DNA from: CAIWHR01 sp963788185
Lineage (GTDB): Bacteria; Pseudomonadota; Gammaproteobacteria; Burkholderiales; Casimicrobiaceae
DNA length: 64,000 bases
Direction of reading: 5' to 3'
NCBI GenBank assembly: GCA_963788185.1
Contig: CAWBGE010000010.1
Span: forward strand, 452,701 to 516,700
Shown piece after piece: positions 27,011-38,012 of the stretch. How positions within the stretch are numbered: position 1 is the stretch's first letter; each line of letters starts with the position of its first letter. The translations under genes and the position numbers were made by a program. The notes beneath the pieces were generated by a model that worked only from the letters and a program-made list of their open reading frames with translations, was not told where the DNA came from and made no database searches.

Positions 27011-29773
27011 ATGGCGCAAACAACGATCGAACAATTCGCGACCGAGCTCAGGATGCCTACAGGCAACCTGCTGGAGCAACTCGCGAAGGCGGGCGTTGCC
27101 GACAAGCAGGAGGGCGACGAGCTCTCCGAACTCGACAAGACCAAGCTGCTCGAGTACCTCCAGAAGCAGCATGGCGCGGCAGGCGAGCCCAAGAAGAAGA
27201 TCACGCTGACGCGCAAGCAGACGACGGAAATCAAGGCTGCGGGCGCAACCGGCAGGGCGCGCACGATCCAGGTCGAAGTGCGAAAGAAGCGCGTCTTCGT
27301 CAAGCGCGACGAGACGGAGGCCGCGCCTGTTGCCGCCGACGAGGTGCCTGAGGACACGGTACCCGCCGCGGCCGAAGCCCCGATCGAGGAGGTGGTCCTG
27401 GTGCCGGAACCGCCGGTGCCCGTGGCCCCCGAGGAGCCGGTCGCGCCCGAGGCGCCGGTCACCGAGGCACCCGTCGCGGAAGAGGTTCCCGAGCCTGCGC
27501 CTGCGCCCGCTGCAGCGGCGATGCCTTCAGAGCCGCCCGCCAGGGCAGTTTCACTGCTATCGGCGGCGGAGATCGCAAGCCGCGCAGCGGAGGACCGACG
27601 CTCGCACGAACTGCTTGCCCGTCAGCAGGAGGATCTGCAGCGCAGGCAAGCCGAGGAAGCGCGACGCAAGTCGCGGAAGGAAAAGGAAGTCGAAGATGCG
27701 GCCGCCAAGGCGGCAGCCGCGGCGGCGGAAGCGGCCAAGGCGACGCAGGCAGCCACGGTGGCGGCCACTGCACCGAAGGCGCCCACGGGAACGCTGCATC
27801 GACCGGCAGCCAAGCCCGGCGAGAAAGCGAAGCCGGTCAAGAAATCGGGTGCGGGGTTCCAGGAAGAAGCGGCACGGCGGCGCGCGCTCAAGCTGCGCGG
27901 CGACGTCACCGGCGGCGCCGGCGCCGGTGGCGGCTGGCGACAGCCGAAGCTGGGTCATCGCCGCCACGACGAGGAAGGCGGCGAGGGCTCGACCGCCGCC
28001 GGAGGGTCGATCGTCCGCGACGTCGCGGTTCCGGAGACGATCACCGTTGCGGATCTCGCGCACAAGATGTCGATCAAGGCAGTGGAGGTGATCAAGGCGA
28101 TGATGAAGATGGGCACGATGGTGACCATCAATCAGGTCCTCGATCAGGAGACGGCGATGATCGTCGTCGGGGAGTTGGGTCACAAGGCCACCGCGGCCAA
28201 GCTCGACGATCCGGATGCGCTGCTCGCCGAATCCGACGAGGCCAAGGGGCCGGCGGCGGTGCTCGAGCCGCGCCCTCCGGTGGTCACCGTCATGGGTCAC
28301 GTCGACCATGGCAAGACATCGCTGCTGGACAGCATCCGCCGGGCCCGCGTGGCGAGCGGAGAGGCCGGAGGCATCACGCAGCACATCGGCGCCTACCACG
28401 TCGAAACGTCGAAGGGCGTGATCACGTTCCTTGACACGCCGGGTCACGAGGCATTCACCGCCATGCGTGCCCGCGGCGCCAAGGTCACCGACATCGTCGT
28501 GCTGGTCGTCGCCGTCGATGACGGCGTGATGCCGCAGACGAAGGAAGCCATCGCGCATGCAAAGGCCGGGAACGTCCCGCTGGTCGTCGCGATGAACAAG
28601 ATCGACAGACCCGAGGCGAATCCCGAGCGCGTGAAGCAGGAGCTGGTCGCCGAGGGCGTGATCCCCGAGGAGTACGGCGGCGAAACGCAGTTCATCCCCG
28701 TGTCTGCCAAGACCGGAAAGGGCATCGACGATCTGCTCGACGCAATCCTTCTGCAGGCCGAAGTGCTGGAACTGCGGGCGCCCAGGGACGCGCCCGCGCG
28801 AGGCATCGTGATCGAATCCAGGCTCGACAAGGGCAAGGGTCCGGTGGCGACCGTGCTGATCAATTCCGGCACGCTCAAGCGCGGTGACATCGTTCTGGCC
28901 GGCGCGGTGTTCGGCCGCGTGCGGGCGATGACCGATGAAACCGGAAAGAGCGTTCCGGCGGCCGGACCGGCGATCCCCGTCGAGATCCAGGGGCTCTCCG
29001 ACGTTCCGCTCGCGGGCGAGGACGTGATGGTGCTGGGTGACGAGCGCAAGGCGCGCGAGATCGCCCTGTTCCGCCAGGGCAAGTTCCGCGACGTCAAACT
29101 CGCGAAGCAGCAGGCGGCGAAGCTCGAAAACATGTTCGACCAGATGGCAGAAGACGCCGTCAAGTCGCTGGCGCTGATCGTCAAGGCCGACGTGCAGGGC
29201 TCCTACGAGGCGCTGACGCAGGCGTTGACCAAGCTTTCGACCGCCGAGGTCAAGGTCAATATCGTGCACGCCGCGGTCGGGGGCATCACCGAGTCGGACA
29301 TCAACCTTGCCCTGGCATCGAAGGCCGTGGTCATCGGCTTCAACACCCGGGCGGATCTCGCCGCACGCAAGCTCGCCGAGCACAGCGGCGTCGACATCCG
29401 CTACTACAACATCATTTACGACGCGGTCGACGAGGTGAAGGCGGCGCTGAGTGGCATGCTGGCGCCCGAGCGCAAGGAAAGCCAGACGGGCCTGGTCGAG
29501 GTGCGCGAGGTCTACAAGATCTCGAAGGTCGGGACAGTCGCCGGTTGCTACGTCCTCGAGGGCACGATCAAGCGCGGCTCGCGCATCCGCGTGCTGCGCG
29601 ACAGCGTCGTGGTCCACGATGGCGAGCTCGATTCGCTGAAGCGCTTCAAGGACGACGTACGGGAAGTCAAGGGCGGATTCGAGTGCGGGCTGTCGCTCAA
29701 GAACTTCAACGACATCGAGAAGGGCGATCACCTCGAAGCCTACGAGATCGTCGAGGTCTCGCGCACGCTGTAG
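27011..29773 (+). CDS. infB: Translation initiation factor IF-2
   Basis: GTPase that places initiator tRNA on the 30S subunit; 920 residues. N-terminal IF2_N module (1-55), a long Ala/Pro/Glu-rich charged linker (about 110-310), a second IF2_N module (about 340-395) and the G domain with GHVDHGKTS (about 430), DTPGHEAF (about 476) and NKID (about 528), followed by domains II, III and the C-terminal fMet-tRNA domain. The start ATG 27011 follows GGAGAAGTAC. It lies 34 bp after nusA. Confidence 0.97.
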   Translation: MAQTTIEQFATELRMPTGNLLEQLAKAGVADKQEGDELSELDKTKLLEYLQKQHGAAGEPKKKITLTRKQTTEIKAAGATGRARTIQVEVRKKRVFVKRDETEAAPVAADEVPEDTVPAAAEAPIEEVVLVPEPPVPVAPEEPVAPEAPVTEAPVAEEVPEPAPAPAAAAMPSEPPARAVSLLSAAEIASRAAEDRRSHELLARQQEDLQRRQAEEARRKSRKEKEVEDAAAKAAAAAAEAAKATQAATVAATAPKAPTGTLHRPAAKPGEKAKPVKKSGAGFQEEAARRRALKLRGDVTGGAGAGGGWRQPKLGHRRHDEEGGEGSTAAGGSIVRDVAVPETITVADLAHKMSIKAVEVIKAMMKMGTMVTINQVLDQETAMIVVGELGHKATAAKLDDPDALLAESDEAKGPAAVLEPRPPVVTVMGHVDHGKTSLLDSIRRARVASGEAGGITQHIGAYHVETSKGVITFLDTPGHEAFTAMRARGAKVTDIVVLVVAVDDGVMPQTKEAIAHAKAGNVPLVVAMNKIDRPEANPERVKQELVAEGVIPEEYGGETQFIPVSAKTGKGIDDLLDAILLQAEVLELRAPRDAPARGIVIESRLDKGKGPVATVLINSGTLKRGDIVLAGAVFGRVRAMTDETGKSVPAAGPAIPVEIQGLSDVPLAGEDVMVLGDERKAREIALFRQGKFRDVKLAKQQAAKLENMFDQMAEDAVKSLALIVKADVQGSYEALTQALTKLSTAEVKVNIVHAAVGGITESDINLALASKAVVIGFNTRADLAARKLAEHSGVDIRYYNIIYDAVDEVKAALSGMLAPERKESQTGLVEVREVYKISKVGTVAGCYVLEGTIKRGSRIRVLRDSVVVHDGELDSLKRFKDDVREVKGGFECGLSLKNFNDIEKGDHLEAYEIVEVSRTL

Positions 29774-29781
29774 AGGTCGAC

Positions 29782-30150
29782 GTGAAGAGACATTCGCAGC
29801 GCGCGCAGCGGGTCGGCGACGAGATACAGCGGGAACTCTCGCAGATCCTTCGCGACGAGGTGAAAGATCCTCGCGTGGGACGGGTCACGATCACCGCGGT
29901 CGAAGTTTCCGCAGATCTCTCGCACGCGAAGATCTTCTTCACCCACCTTGCGGGTCGTGCCGGCGCCGACGAGACCGTGCGTGCGCTGCAGCACACCGCG
30001 GGATATCTTCGCTCCGCGCTGTCGCACCGGCTGTCGCTGTACTCGGTCCCCCAATTGCATTTCTCCTACGACGACTCGATCGAATCGGGAATGGAGATGT
30101 CGCAGCTGATCGACGACGCCGTCGCGGCGGATCGCAAGTTGCCATCCTGA
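29782..30150 (+). CDS. rbfA: Ribosome-binding factor A
   Basis: Cold-shock factor that binds 30S precursors near the 5' end of 16S rRNA; 122 residues of KH-like fold. Typical stretches are SQRAQRVGDEIQRELSQIL, DPRVGRVTITAVEVSADLSHAKIF and LHFSYDDSIESGMEMSQLID. The start is GTG 29782 with GAGG upstream, 8 bp after infB. Confidence 0.94.
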   Translation: MKRHSQRAQRVGDEIQRELSQILRDEVKDPRVGRVTITAVEVSADLSHAKIFFTHLAGRAGADETVRALQHTAGYLRSALSHRLSLYSVPQLHFSYDDSIESGMEMSQLIDDAVAADRKLPS

Positions 30151-30152
30151 CG

Positions 30153-31061
30153 GTGACCAGTCCGGAGCGCTCCGCGCGGATTGTCCGCCGACGGGTCGAC
30201 GGAGTGCTGTTGCTCGACAAGCCGGTCGGTCTGTCGTCCAACGCCGCGCTGCAGCGGGCGAAACGGGCGCTGCGCGCCGAGAAGGCCGGCCACACGGGAA
30301 CACTCGATCCGCTGGCCTCCGGGCTGCTCCCGCTGTGCTTTGGCGACGCGACGAAGTTCGCGCAATCCCTCCTCGATGCGCGCAAGGCCTACGTCGCCAC
30401 GATTTCGTTCGGCACCGCGACCACGACCGGCGATGCCGAAGGGGAAATCCGCGACATCCGGCCGGTGGCGTTCTCCGCTGCGGATCTCGAGGCCGTGCTG
30501 CCTTCATTCACCGGTGTGATCCTGCAGCAGCCGCCGCGGTATGCGGCGCTCAAGTTCGAGGGGCGGAACTACTACGAGTACGCCCGGGCCGGGATCGACA
30601 TTCCTCGCCCGTCGCGCGAGGTGCGGATCGACACCATGGAGATCGTCGATTGCACGTTGCCGCAGGCGCGGTTGCGCATCACCTGCAGCAAGGGCACCTA
30701 TGTTCGGGTTCTCGCCGAGGACATCGGTCACGCGCTGCGATGCTGTGCCCACCTCGCGGCGCTGCGCCGCACCGCCAGCGGGCCGTTCCGGATTGAAGAC
30801 GCAATCGGGCTCGCCGCGCTGGAAGCCGCCGATCCGGAACTGCTCGAGACGCTGCTGTTGCCGGTCGACGCGCCGTTGCGGGAAATGAGTCGCCTCGACC
30901 TCGACGGGGCGTCGATGGTCGCGTTGGCGCAGGGCCGGCAGGTGCGGGTGGCGCCGGAACTGACCGGTTCCTTTCGCTGCTACGGCCCGGCAGGCGGCTT
31001 TGCCGGCGTCGCCGACGCTGTCGGCGGAGTGCTGCGTGCCGTTCGCCTCGTGCGCAGCTGA
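30153..31061 (+). CDS. truB: tRNA pseudouridine-55 synthase
   Basis: Makes pseudouridine 55 in the T loop of tRNAs; 302 residues. The catalytic Asp lies in KAGHTGTLDPLASGLLPLCFG. Further family blocks are RKAYVATISFGTATTTGDAEGE, QQPPRYAALKFEGRNYYEYAR and CSKGTYVRVLAEDIGHAL, and a short PUA-like C-terminus follows. Starts with GTG 30153, 2 bp after rbfA. Confidence 0.95.
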   Translation: MTSPERSARIVRRRVDGVLLLDKPVGLSSNAALQRAKRALRAEKAGHTGTLDPLASGLLPLCFGDATKFAQSLLDARKAYVATISFGTATTTGDAEGEIRDIRPVAFSAADLEAVLPSFTGVILQQPPRYAALKFEGRNYYEYARAGIDIPRPSREVRIDTMEIVDCTLPQARLRITCSKGTYVRVLAEDIGHALRCCAHLAALRRTASGPFRIEDAIGLAALEAADPELLETLLLPVDAPLREMSRLDLDGASMVALAQGRQVRVAPELTGSFRCYGPAGGFAGVADAVGGVLRAVRLVRS

Positions 31062-31121
31062 CGCGACCGGCGGTGGTGCCTGCGTACGCCATGGAACGTG
31101 CCCGCGCATCCGAAACGCAGC

Positions 31122-31151
31122 TTGGAGGGTCATCGGGCTTCGCGGTATAAT
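31122..31151 (+). promoter_or_regulatory. rpsO promoter
   Basis: TTGGAG (31122-31127), 18-bp spacer and a perfect TATAAT (31146-31151), 140 bp upstream of rpsO. This would allow rpsO-pnp transcription independent of the rimP operon. Confidence 0.75.
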
Positions 31152-31291
31152 CACCGGCTTGCTGACGGTTCGGCAGGTTCGGAAGCGGCATCCGAACCGC
31201 GAGTCGCCAGACGACGCAGGGCCCCGCCGGGGCGAGTCAACAACGCCGGAACCACTGCCGGTTCCGCGCGCATTTCCGGAAAGGATACGTC

Positions 31292-31561
31292 ATGGCAGTC
31301 ACCGTGCAGGACAAGGCGAAGGTCATCGCCGACAATCAACGCGCCACGGGAGATACAGGGTCCCCCGAGGTGCAGGTCGCGCTGCTGACGGCGCGCATCA
31401 ACGGGCTTACCGATCATTTCAAGGCCAATACCAAGGATCACCACTCGCGGCGCGGCTTGCTGCGGATGGTGTCGCGGCGGCGCAAGCTCCTCGATTATCT
31501 GAAATCGCGCAACGCGGACAGCTACCGCGCACTCATCGAGAAGCTCGGCCTGCGCAAGTAA
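31292..31561 (+). CDS. rpsO: 30S ribosomal protein S15
   Basis: 89-residue primary 16S-binding protein. Family motifs DTGSPEVQVALLTARINGLTDHF and HHSRRGLLRMVSRRRKLLDYL are intact, with the expected C-terminal YRALIEKLGLRK. The start ATG follows GGAAAGGA. Its 140-nt leader could host S15 autoregulation, but I did not identify the pseudoknot. Confidence 0.97.
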   Translation: MAVTVQDKAKVIADNQRATGDTGSPEVQVALLTARINGLTDHFKANTKDHHSRRGLLRMVSRRRKLLDYLKSRNADSYRALIEKLGLRK

Positions 31562-31690
31562 CTTCGAAGCCGACCCCCGTGCCTGGTACACGCCCGTCAT
31601 GGCATTGCCGCGCGTCGCGGCTGGCGGTGACGTGGATCGCGGCGACGCATTTGTCGGTGCCGCCGTTGCACGAGGCCTACTGAAAGACGC

Positions 31691-31720
31691 GATGGCCGCG
31701 CCGATCCCGGAGCGGCCATC
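31691..31720 (+). terminator. rpsO-pnp intergenic hairpin
   Basis: GATGGCCGC (31691-31699) pairs perfectly with GCGGCCATC (31712-31720), followed by GCCATTTT. It is either a partial terminator after rpsO or the leader hairpin through which PNPase and RNase III limit pnp expression in E. coli. Confidence 0.6.
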
Positions 31721-31748
31721 GCCATTTTGCGAATACGAGGAATACAAC

Positions 31749-33875
<2,127 letters not shown>

Positions 33876-33905
33876 TCGTACCCCGCCCGGCCGTGGCCGT
33901 GCATG

Positions 33906-33936
33906 AAAAGGGGCGCCGTGGTGAGGCGCCCCTTTT
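33906..33936. terminator. Bidirectional terminator after pnp
   Basis: AAAAGGGGCGCC (33906-33917) pairs with GGCGCCCCTTTT (33925-33936) around a 7-nt loop. It sits between the converging pnp and SIMPL-domain genes and has A/T tracts for both directions. Confidence 0.92.
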
Positions 33937-33980
33937 CCTTGCGCGGAGTCATCGCTTCAACGCCGTGCGCGGTCCCGCGC

Positions 33981-34766
33981 TCAGCGGGCCGGGGGTTTAC
34001 GGGTTTCCAGCACCGCTTCGCCGGAAACGGTGACCGTGATGTCGGAGTTTCCCGCTTCGAATGCCACCGGGGCGCCCGCGTCCGCCATCGGCGCCGCTGC
34101 GGCCCGCATCATCGGATAGGGAGCGCGCACCTCGCTGCCTGTTTGCACGGTGACGTGCCCGGGGCGCCAGGCGGGGAACCCCAGGCCCTGCGCTGCCCGC
34201 GTGGCGCGATCCTGCCAGTTGCGAATCGCCTGTTGGGTAAGGCGGTCTTCCGCCTGGCGCTGGGCGTCGTCGCTGATCGAGAACTGCACGCCGGACAGCA
34301 GCAGTCCGGTTTCCGCTTGCAGCACCGACACGAGATCGGTCATCGCCGCGAAGTCGCGGCCTTCGAGCGTCAGCGACTGCGACACGCGCCAGCGCGCGGG
34401 GCGATCGCGCTGGGTGATCTGGTAGGACGAGTAGCCGGATGTCGACGGTGTCACGCCGGCGACGCCTTTGGCGCGGGCCAGCGCCTTGGCGATTTTGGCA
34501 TTGACTTCGGACGCGGCGGCTGCCGCGCTGCTGTGCTCGGCTTCGGCGCGCAGATTGGCGCGCAGGCGATCATTGGCCACGCTGGCGGTGGCGCTGCCGG
34601 AGACGGTGACGACCGGTTCGCGCGGGACCGGGTCGCCGGCGGGCGTCGGTTGCGCAAGCGCCGCAGCAGCGCCCGCGAACAGCAGGGTTCCCACGACCAG
34701 CCTCGGCCAGAGGGGGCGCTGCGTCCGCTGCGCGGAACGGAAGTGGAGATCTGGAACTGGCTTCAT
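33981..34766 (-). CDS. SIMPL-domain (DUF541) exported protein
   Basis: A 261-residue secreted protein: basic N-terminus, hydrophobic segment LVVGTLLFAGAAAALAQ as signal peptide or anchor (about 23-39), then a SIMPL/DUF541 domain starting VVTVSGSATASVANDRLRANLRAEAE. The family is oxidative-stress- or outer-membrane-linked in several bacteria, but its biochemical role is unsettled. ATG 34766 overlaps the nudB stop as ATGA. Last gene of the aspS operon. Confidence 0.85.
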   Translation of the reverse strand: MKPVPDLHFRSAQRTQRPLWPRLVVGTLLFAGAAAALAQPTPAGDPVPREPVVTVSGSATASVANDRLRANLRAEAEHSSAAAAASEVNAKIAKALARAKGVAGVTPSTSGYSSYQITQRDRPARWRVSQSLTLEGRDFAAMTDLVSVLQAETGLLLSGVQFSISDDAQRQAEDRLTQQAIRNWQDRATRAAQGLGFPAWRPGHVTVQTGSEVRAPYPMMRAAAAPMADAGAPVAFEAGNSDITVTVSGEAVLETRKPPAR

Positions 34767-35230
34767 CGGTGACTCCCACTCAAGTTCACGCCGGCACGCA
34801 GCGGCAATTGCTCGATTGCCGCGCGGTTCGACCAGGAAAAGCACTTTTCCGCCGCCTCACGCCACGGCACCCACAGCGCGGCCCGATGCTCGCGCGGGGC
34901 GAGCGCCACCGCGACTGGCGACGGCAGTTCGAGCGCAAAGACGTGCTCGGTATTATGCGTCGTGCCGGGTGGATAGCGGTGGCGCCATTGCGGGTAGATC
35001 TCGTAGACCTGCGACAAGTTCCAGTCGGACAGTCCTCCCCAAGCGCCAGCATCGATACCCGTCTCTTCGCCGAGTTCGCGCGCGGCGGTGTCTGCAAGGG
35101 GTTCGCCGGGCTCCTGGCTGCCGGTGACCGATTGCCAGTATCCCGGAAAATCCGCGCGTTCGATCAGCAGCACCGACAGCTCGCGGGTGTAGACCAGCGC
35201 GAGAATCGAGACGGGAATCTTGAACGACAT
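34763..35230 (-). CDS. nudB: Dihydroneopterin triphosphate diphosphatase (Nudix)
   Basis: Folate pathway Nudix hydrolase, 155 residues, which removes pyrophosphate from dihydroneopterin triphosphate. The Nudix box is complete at about 37-59 (G-x5-E...REL-x-EETGI), and RADFPGYWQSVTGSQEPGE with VYEIYPQWRHRYPPGTTHNTEH is the form typical of NudB. Start ATG 35230. Its position downstream of aspS is common in betaproteobacteria. Confidence 0.9.
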   Translation of the reverse strand: MSFKIPVSILALVYTRELSVLLIERADFPGYWQSVTGSQEPGEPLADTAARELGEETGIDAGAWGGLSDWNLSQVYEIYPQWRHRYPPGTTHNTEHVFALELPSPVAVALAPREHRAALWVPWREAAEKCFSWSNRAAIEQLPLRAGVNLSGSHR

Positions 35231-35307
35231 GGCGCCAGCTTGATGGTGTCGACCGGAGTTTTCAACGTGCTCGGATCGGACGTCGGCGTCGCGCCGGTCG
35301 TCCGGCG

Positions 35308-35697
35308 TCAGCCAACCATCGACCAGAACGGCAGGTGCCGCTCGCGCCAGAATTCCGCCGCCTCCGACAGGATCTCCTCGGCGATCTCCCAGTCGTGCGG
35401 ATGGGCCCTGCGGTAAGCCGCGGAGTGCGCGATGCGAAGGACCAGCCCGGACTTTCCGAGCCAGTCGCCGTCTTCGAGGCAATCGGCAAGCGCGTCCCAA
35501 TTGTCGCCGAAGTGGGGGGGCAGTCCGAGCCCGTCGGCGAACGCCGCCAGCAGCGCCTTCTTCGACTCGACACGGGCGAGGTCGACGCAGAGATAGCGCA
35601 ACCCGGCCGTTGCGGCCGCATGCTCGACGATGTCCGCATGGCCGTGGTATTCGATCACCCCGGCATTCTCGATGTCGTTGAGAACGGGCAGTTTCAT
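35308..35697 (-). CDS. Barstar-family ribonuclease inhibitor
   Basis: A 129-residue cytoplasmic protein with barstar-like features: VDLARVESKKALLAAFADGLGLPPHFGDNWDALADCL, in which GDNWDAL is the family signature of the helix that plugs the RNase active site. Residues after about 95 form a C-terminal extension. The start ATG overlaps the stop of the RNase gene just upstream (ATGA), so inhibitor and enzyme are translationally coupled, as expected for an immunity partner. It lies 77 bp before nudB. Confidence 0.9.
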   Translation of the reverse strand: MKLPVLNDIENAGVIEYHGHADIVEHAAATAGLRYLCVDLARVESKKALLAAFADGLGLPPHFGDNWDALADCLEDGDWLGKSGLVLRIAHSAAYRRAHPHDWEIAEEILSEAAEFWRERHLPFWSMVG

Positions 35698-36095
35698 TCG
35701 CGGATCCTGTGGAACGACTGGTAATGATCGCCGGTGTAGAAACAGGCATCCGGTGTCGTCGCCGGACCCCCGCAGACGATGCGGCGCGCACCGCGGTCCT
35801 TCGCTCCCGGAGTGCGTACGGTGTATTCGCGGTAGTACCCGCGATGCTTGGGCGGAAGGATGCGTTCCCGATTTCCGAAGACCACGCCATCCCGATCGTA
35901 GCGGAACGGTCCGCCGGTGCGTATCGCCGCCAGAACTTCGCGGCCTTCCTTCGGCAGTTCGGCCTGGGTGATCGTGGGCAAAGCCTCCGCTGCGCCGCGC
36001 GCCGCGACAGGCGGGACCATCAGCAGCAGCGCGACCAGTGCCAGCATCACGCGCCGGGGCGCGCAACGGGATCGACTGAACAACGGCGCGTGCAT
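35694..36095 (-). CDS. Secreted barnase-type guanyl-specific ribonuclease
   Basis: A 133-residue protein: signal sequence (RRVMLALVALLLMVPPVAA, about 14-32), then a barnase/N1-type domain beginning TITQAELPKEGREVL. Catalytic residues expected for this fold are present: Glu in YYREYTVRTPG, Arg in ARRIV and His in TGDHYQSF. A Cys pair near 113 and 122 could form a disulfide after export. The start ATG 36095 is 22 bp after aspS; the frame continues upstream but would lose the signal sequence context. It cleaves RNA after G by family analogy; whether it attacks competitors or environmental RNA is unknown. Confidence 0.88.
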   Translation of the reverse strand: MHAPLFSRSRCAPRRVMLALVALLLMVPPVAARGAAEALPTITQAELPKEGREVLAAIRTGGPFRYDRDGVVFGNRERILPPKHRGYYREYTVRTPGAKDRGARRIVCGGPATTPDACFYTGDHYQSFHRIRE

Positions 36096-36117
36096 CGCTC
36101 CCCCAGTGAACCGGCGG

Positions 36118-37908
36118 TCAGTCGAGCTTTGCGGTATCGGAGTCTCGCACCCGGATGTGCAGGTCACGCAGCTGTTGCTCGGTGACCGGCGTGGGAGCCT
36201 CGATCAGGAGATCCTGCCCGCGCTGCGTCTTGGGGAAGGCGATGACGTCGCGAATCGACTCGGCGCCCGCCATCATGGTGACGATCCGGTCGAGGCCGAA
36301 CGCGATGCCGCCGTGCGGCGGCGCGCCGTACTGCAGCGCGTCGAGCAGAAAACCGAACTTCTTCCGCTGGTCCTCAGGGCTGATCTGCAGCGCGTCGAAC
36401 ACCTTGGCCTGCACCTCCTGCCGGTGGATGCGGACCGAGCCGCCACCGATCTCCCAGCCGTTGAGAACGACGTCGTAGGCCTTGGCAAGCGCGCGGCCGG
36501 GATCCTTGGCGAACAGTTCCTCGTGACCTTCCTTGGGTGCCGTGAAAGGGTGGTGCCGAGCAGCCCAGGTATTCTGCTCGTCGTTGTACTCGAACATCGG
36601 GAAGTCGACGACCCACAGCGGCTTCCAACCCGCTTCGGCGAAGCCCCGGTCGTGGCCGACCTTCGTGCGCAGCGCGCCCAGCGCATCGTTGACGATCTTC
36701 TCCTTGTCGGCACAGAAGAAGATGAGATCGCCGCTCTTGGCACTGCAGCGCTCGAGTATCGCCCGCAACACTTCCGGCGAGAGGAACTTCACGATCGGCG
36801 ACTGCAGCCCTTCCTCGTTTGGCTTGGTCGCGTCGTTGACCTTGATGTAGGCAAGTCCGCCGGCGCCGTAGATCTTGGCGAAGGTCGTGTAGTCGTCGAT
36901 TTCCTTCCGCGTGAGCGTGCCTCCGCCCGGAACGCACAGCGCTGCAACGCGGCCGCCGGCACGCTCCGCTGCAGCACGGAACAGCTTGAAATCCACCGTC
37001 CGCATGAGCTCGGTGAGCTCGGTGAGCTTGAGCGGCACGCGCAAGTCGGGCTTGTCGGAGCCGTAGTCGCGCATCGCATCGGCGAACTTCATGATCGGGA
37101 ACGGATGCGGCAATTCGACGCCGAGCGCTTCCCGGAACATCGTCCGCACGAGACCCTCCATGATCTCGCGGATCTCCGGTTCGTCGAGAAACGACGTCTC
37201 GATGTCGATCTGCGTGAACTCCGGTTGCCGGTCGGCGCGCAGGTCTTCGTCGCGGAAGCACTTGACGATCTGGTAGTAGCGATCGAAGCCAGCCATCATC
37301 AGCATCTGCTTGAAGAGCTGCGGCGATTGGGGGAGCGCGTAGAACTGGCCGTGATGGACGCGGGAGGGAACGAGAAACTCGCGCGCGCCTTCGGGCGTCG
37401 ACTTGTACAGCATTGGTGTTTCGATGTCGATGAAACCCTGCGCGTCGAGGTATTTGCGTGCCGACATCGCCGCGCGGTAGCGCAGCTTGATGTTCTTCTG
37501 CATCGGCAGCCGGCGCAGATCCAGAACGCGGTTTTCGAGTCGCACCGTCTCGGACAGGTTGTCGTCGTCCAGCTGGAACGGCGGCGTCAGTGCCGGGTTG
37601 AGGATCGTGATGTCATGCGCCAGCACTTCGATTTCGCCGGAGACGAGGCTCGGGTTGACGCTGCCCTCGGGGCGCGGGCGCACGAGGCCGGTGATGCTGA
37701 TGACGAACTCGTTGCGCAGCGTTTCGGCGGTGGCGAAGGTCGCCGCGCGATCGGGGTCGCACACCACCTGCACCAGACCTTCGCGATCGCGCAGGTCGAT
37801 GAAGATGACGCCGCCATGGTCGCGGCGGCGGTGCACCCAACCCATCAGGGTGACGGTCTGTGTGAGGTAGCGGCGGTCGATGAGGCCGCAGTAGTCGGTG
37901 CGTTTCAA
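36118..37908 (-). CDS. aspS: Aspartyl-tRNA synthetase
   Basis: Class II synthetase, 596 residues. N-terminal OB-fold anticodon domain (about 1-110, TVTLMGWVHRRRDHGGVIFIDLRD), catalytic core with motif 2 (FRDEDLRADRQPEFTQID), the bacterial GAD insertion (about 280-420) and motif 3 (GGIAFGLDRIVTMMAG). I place the start at TTG 37908, giving MKRTDYCGLIDRRYL, because GGAG lies 9 bp upstream; the open frame goes on to 38016 without family similarity. Confidence 0.95.
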   Translation of the reverse strand: MKRTDYCGLIDRRYLTQTVTLMGWVHRRRDHGGVIFIDLRDREGLVQVVCDPDRAATFATAETLRNEFVISITGLVRPRPEGSVNPSLVSGEIEVLAHDITILNPALTPPFQLDDDNLSETVRLENRVLDLRRLPMQKNIKLRYRAAMSARKYLDAQGFIDIETPMLYKSTPEGAREFLVPSRVHHGQFYALPQSPQLFKQMLMMAGFDRYYQIVKCFRDEDLRADRQPEFTQIDIETSFLDEPEIREIMEGLVRTMFREALGVELPHPFPIMKFADAMRDYGSDKPDLRVPLKLTELTELMRTVDFKLFRAAAERAGGRVAALCVPGGGTLTRKEIDDYTTFAKIYGAGGLAYIKVNDATKPNEEGLQSPIVKFLSPEVLRAILERCSAKSGDLIFFCADKEKIVNDALGALRTKVGHDRGFAEAGWKPLWVVDFPMFEYNDEQNTWAARHHPFTAPKEGHEELFAKDPGRALAKAYDVVLNGWEIGGGSVRIHRQEVQAKVFDALQISPEDQRKKFGFLLDALQYGAPPHGGIAFGLDRIVTMMAGAESIRDVIAFPKTQRGQDLLIEAPTPVTEQQLRDLHIRVRDSDTAKLD

Positions 37909-38012
37909 GTGTTTCTCCAGGAGTTCGTGGCGTCGCGGAAGAGTGACGTCGCGCGGTTGCGGGCAGGTACTTCCGGCGCCGAATCCGTGTGGCACCGGGC
38001 TCACCTGCCCCG

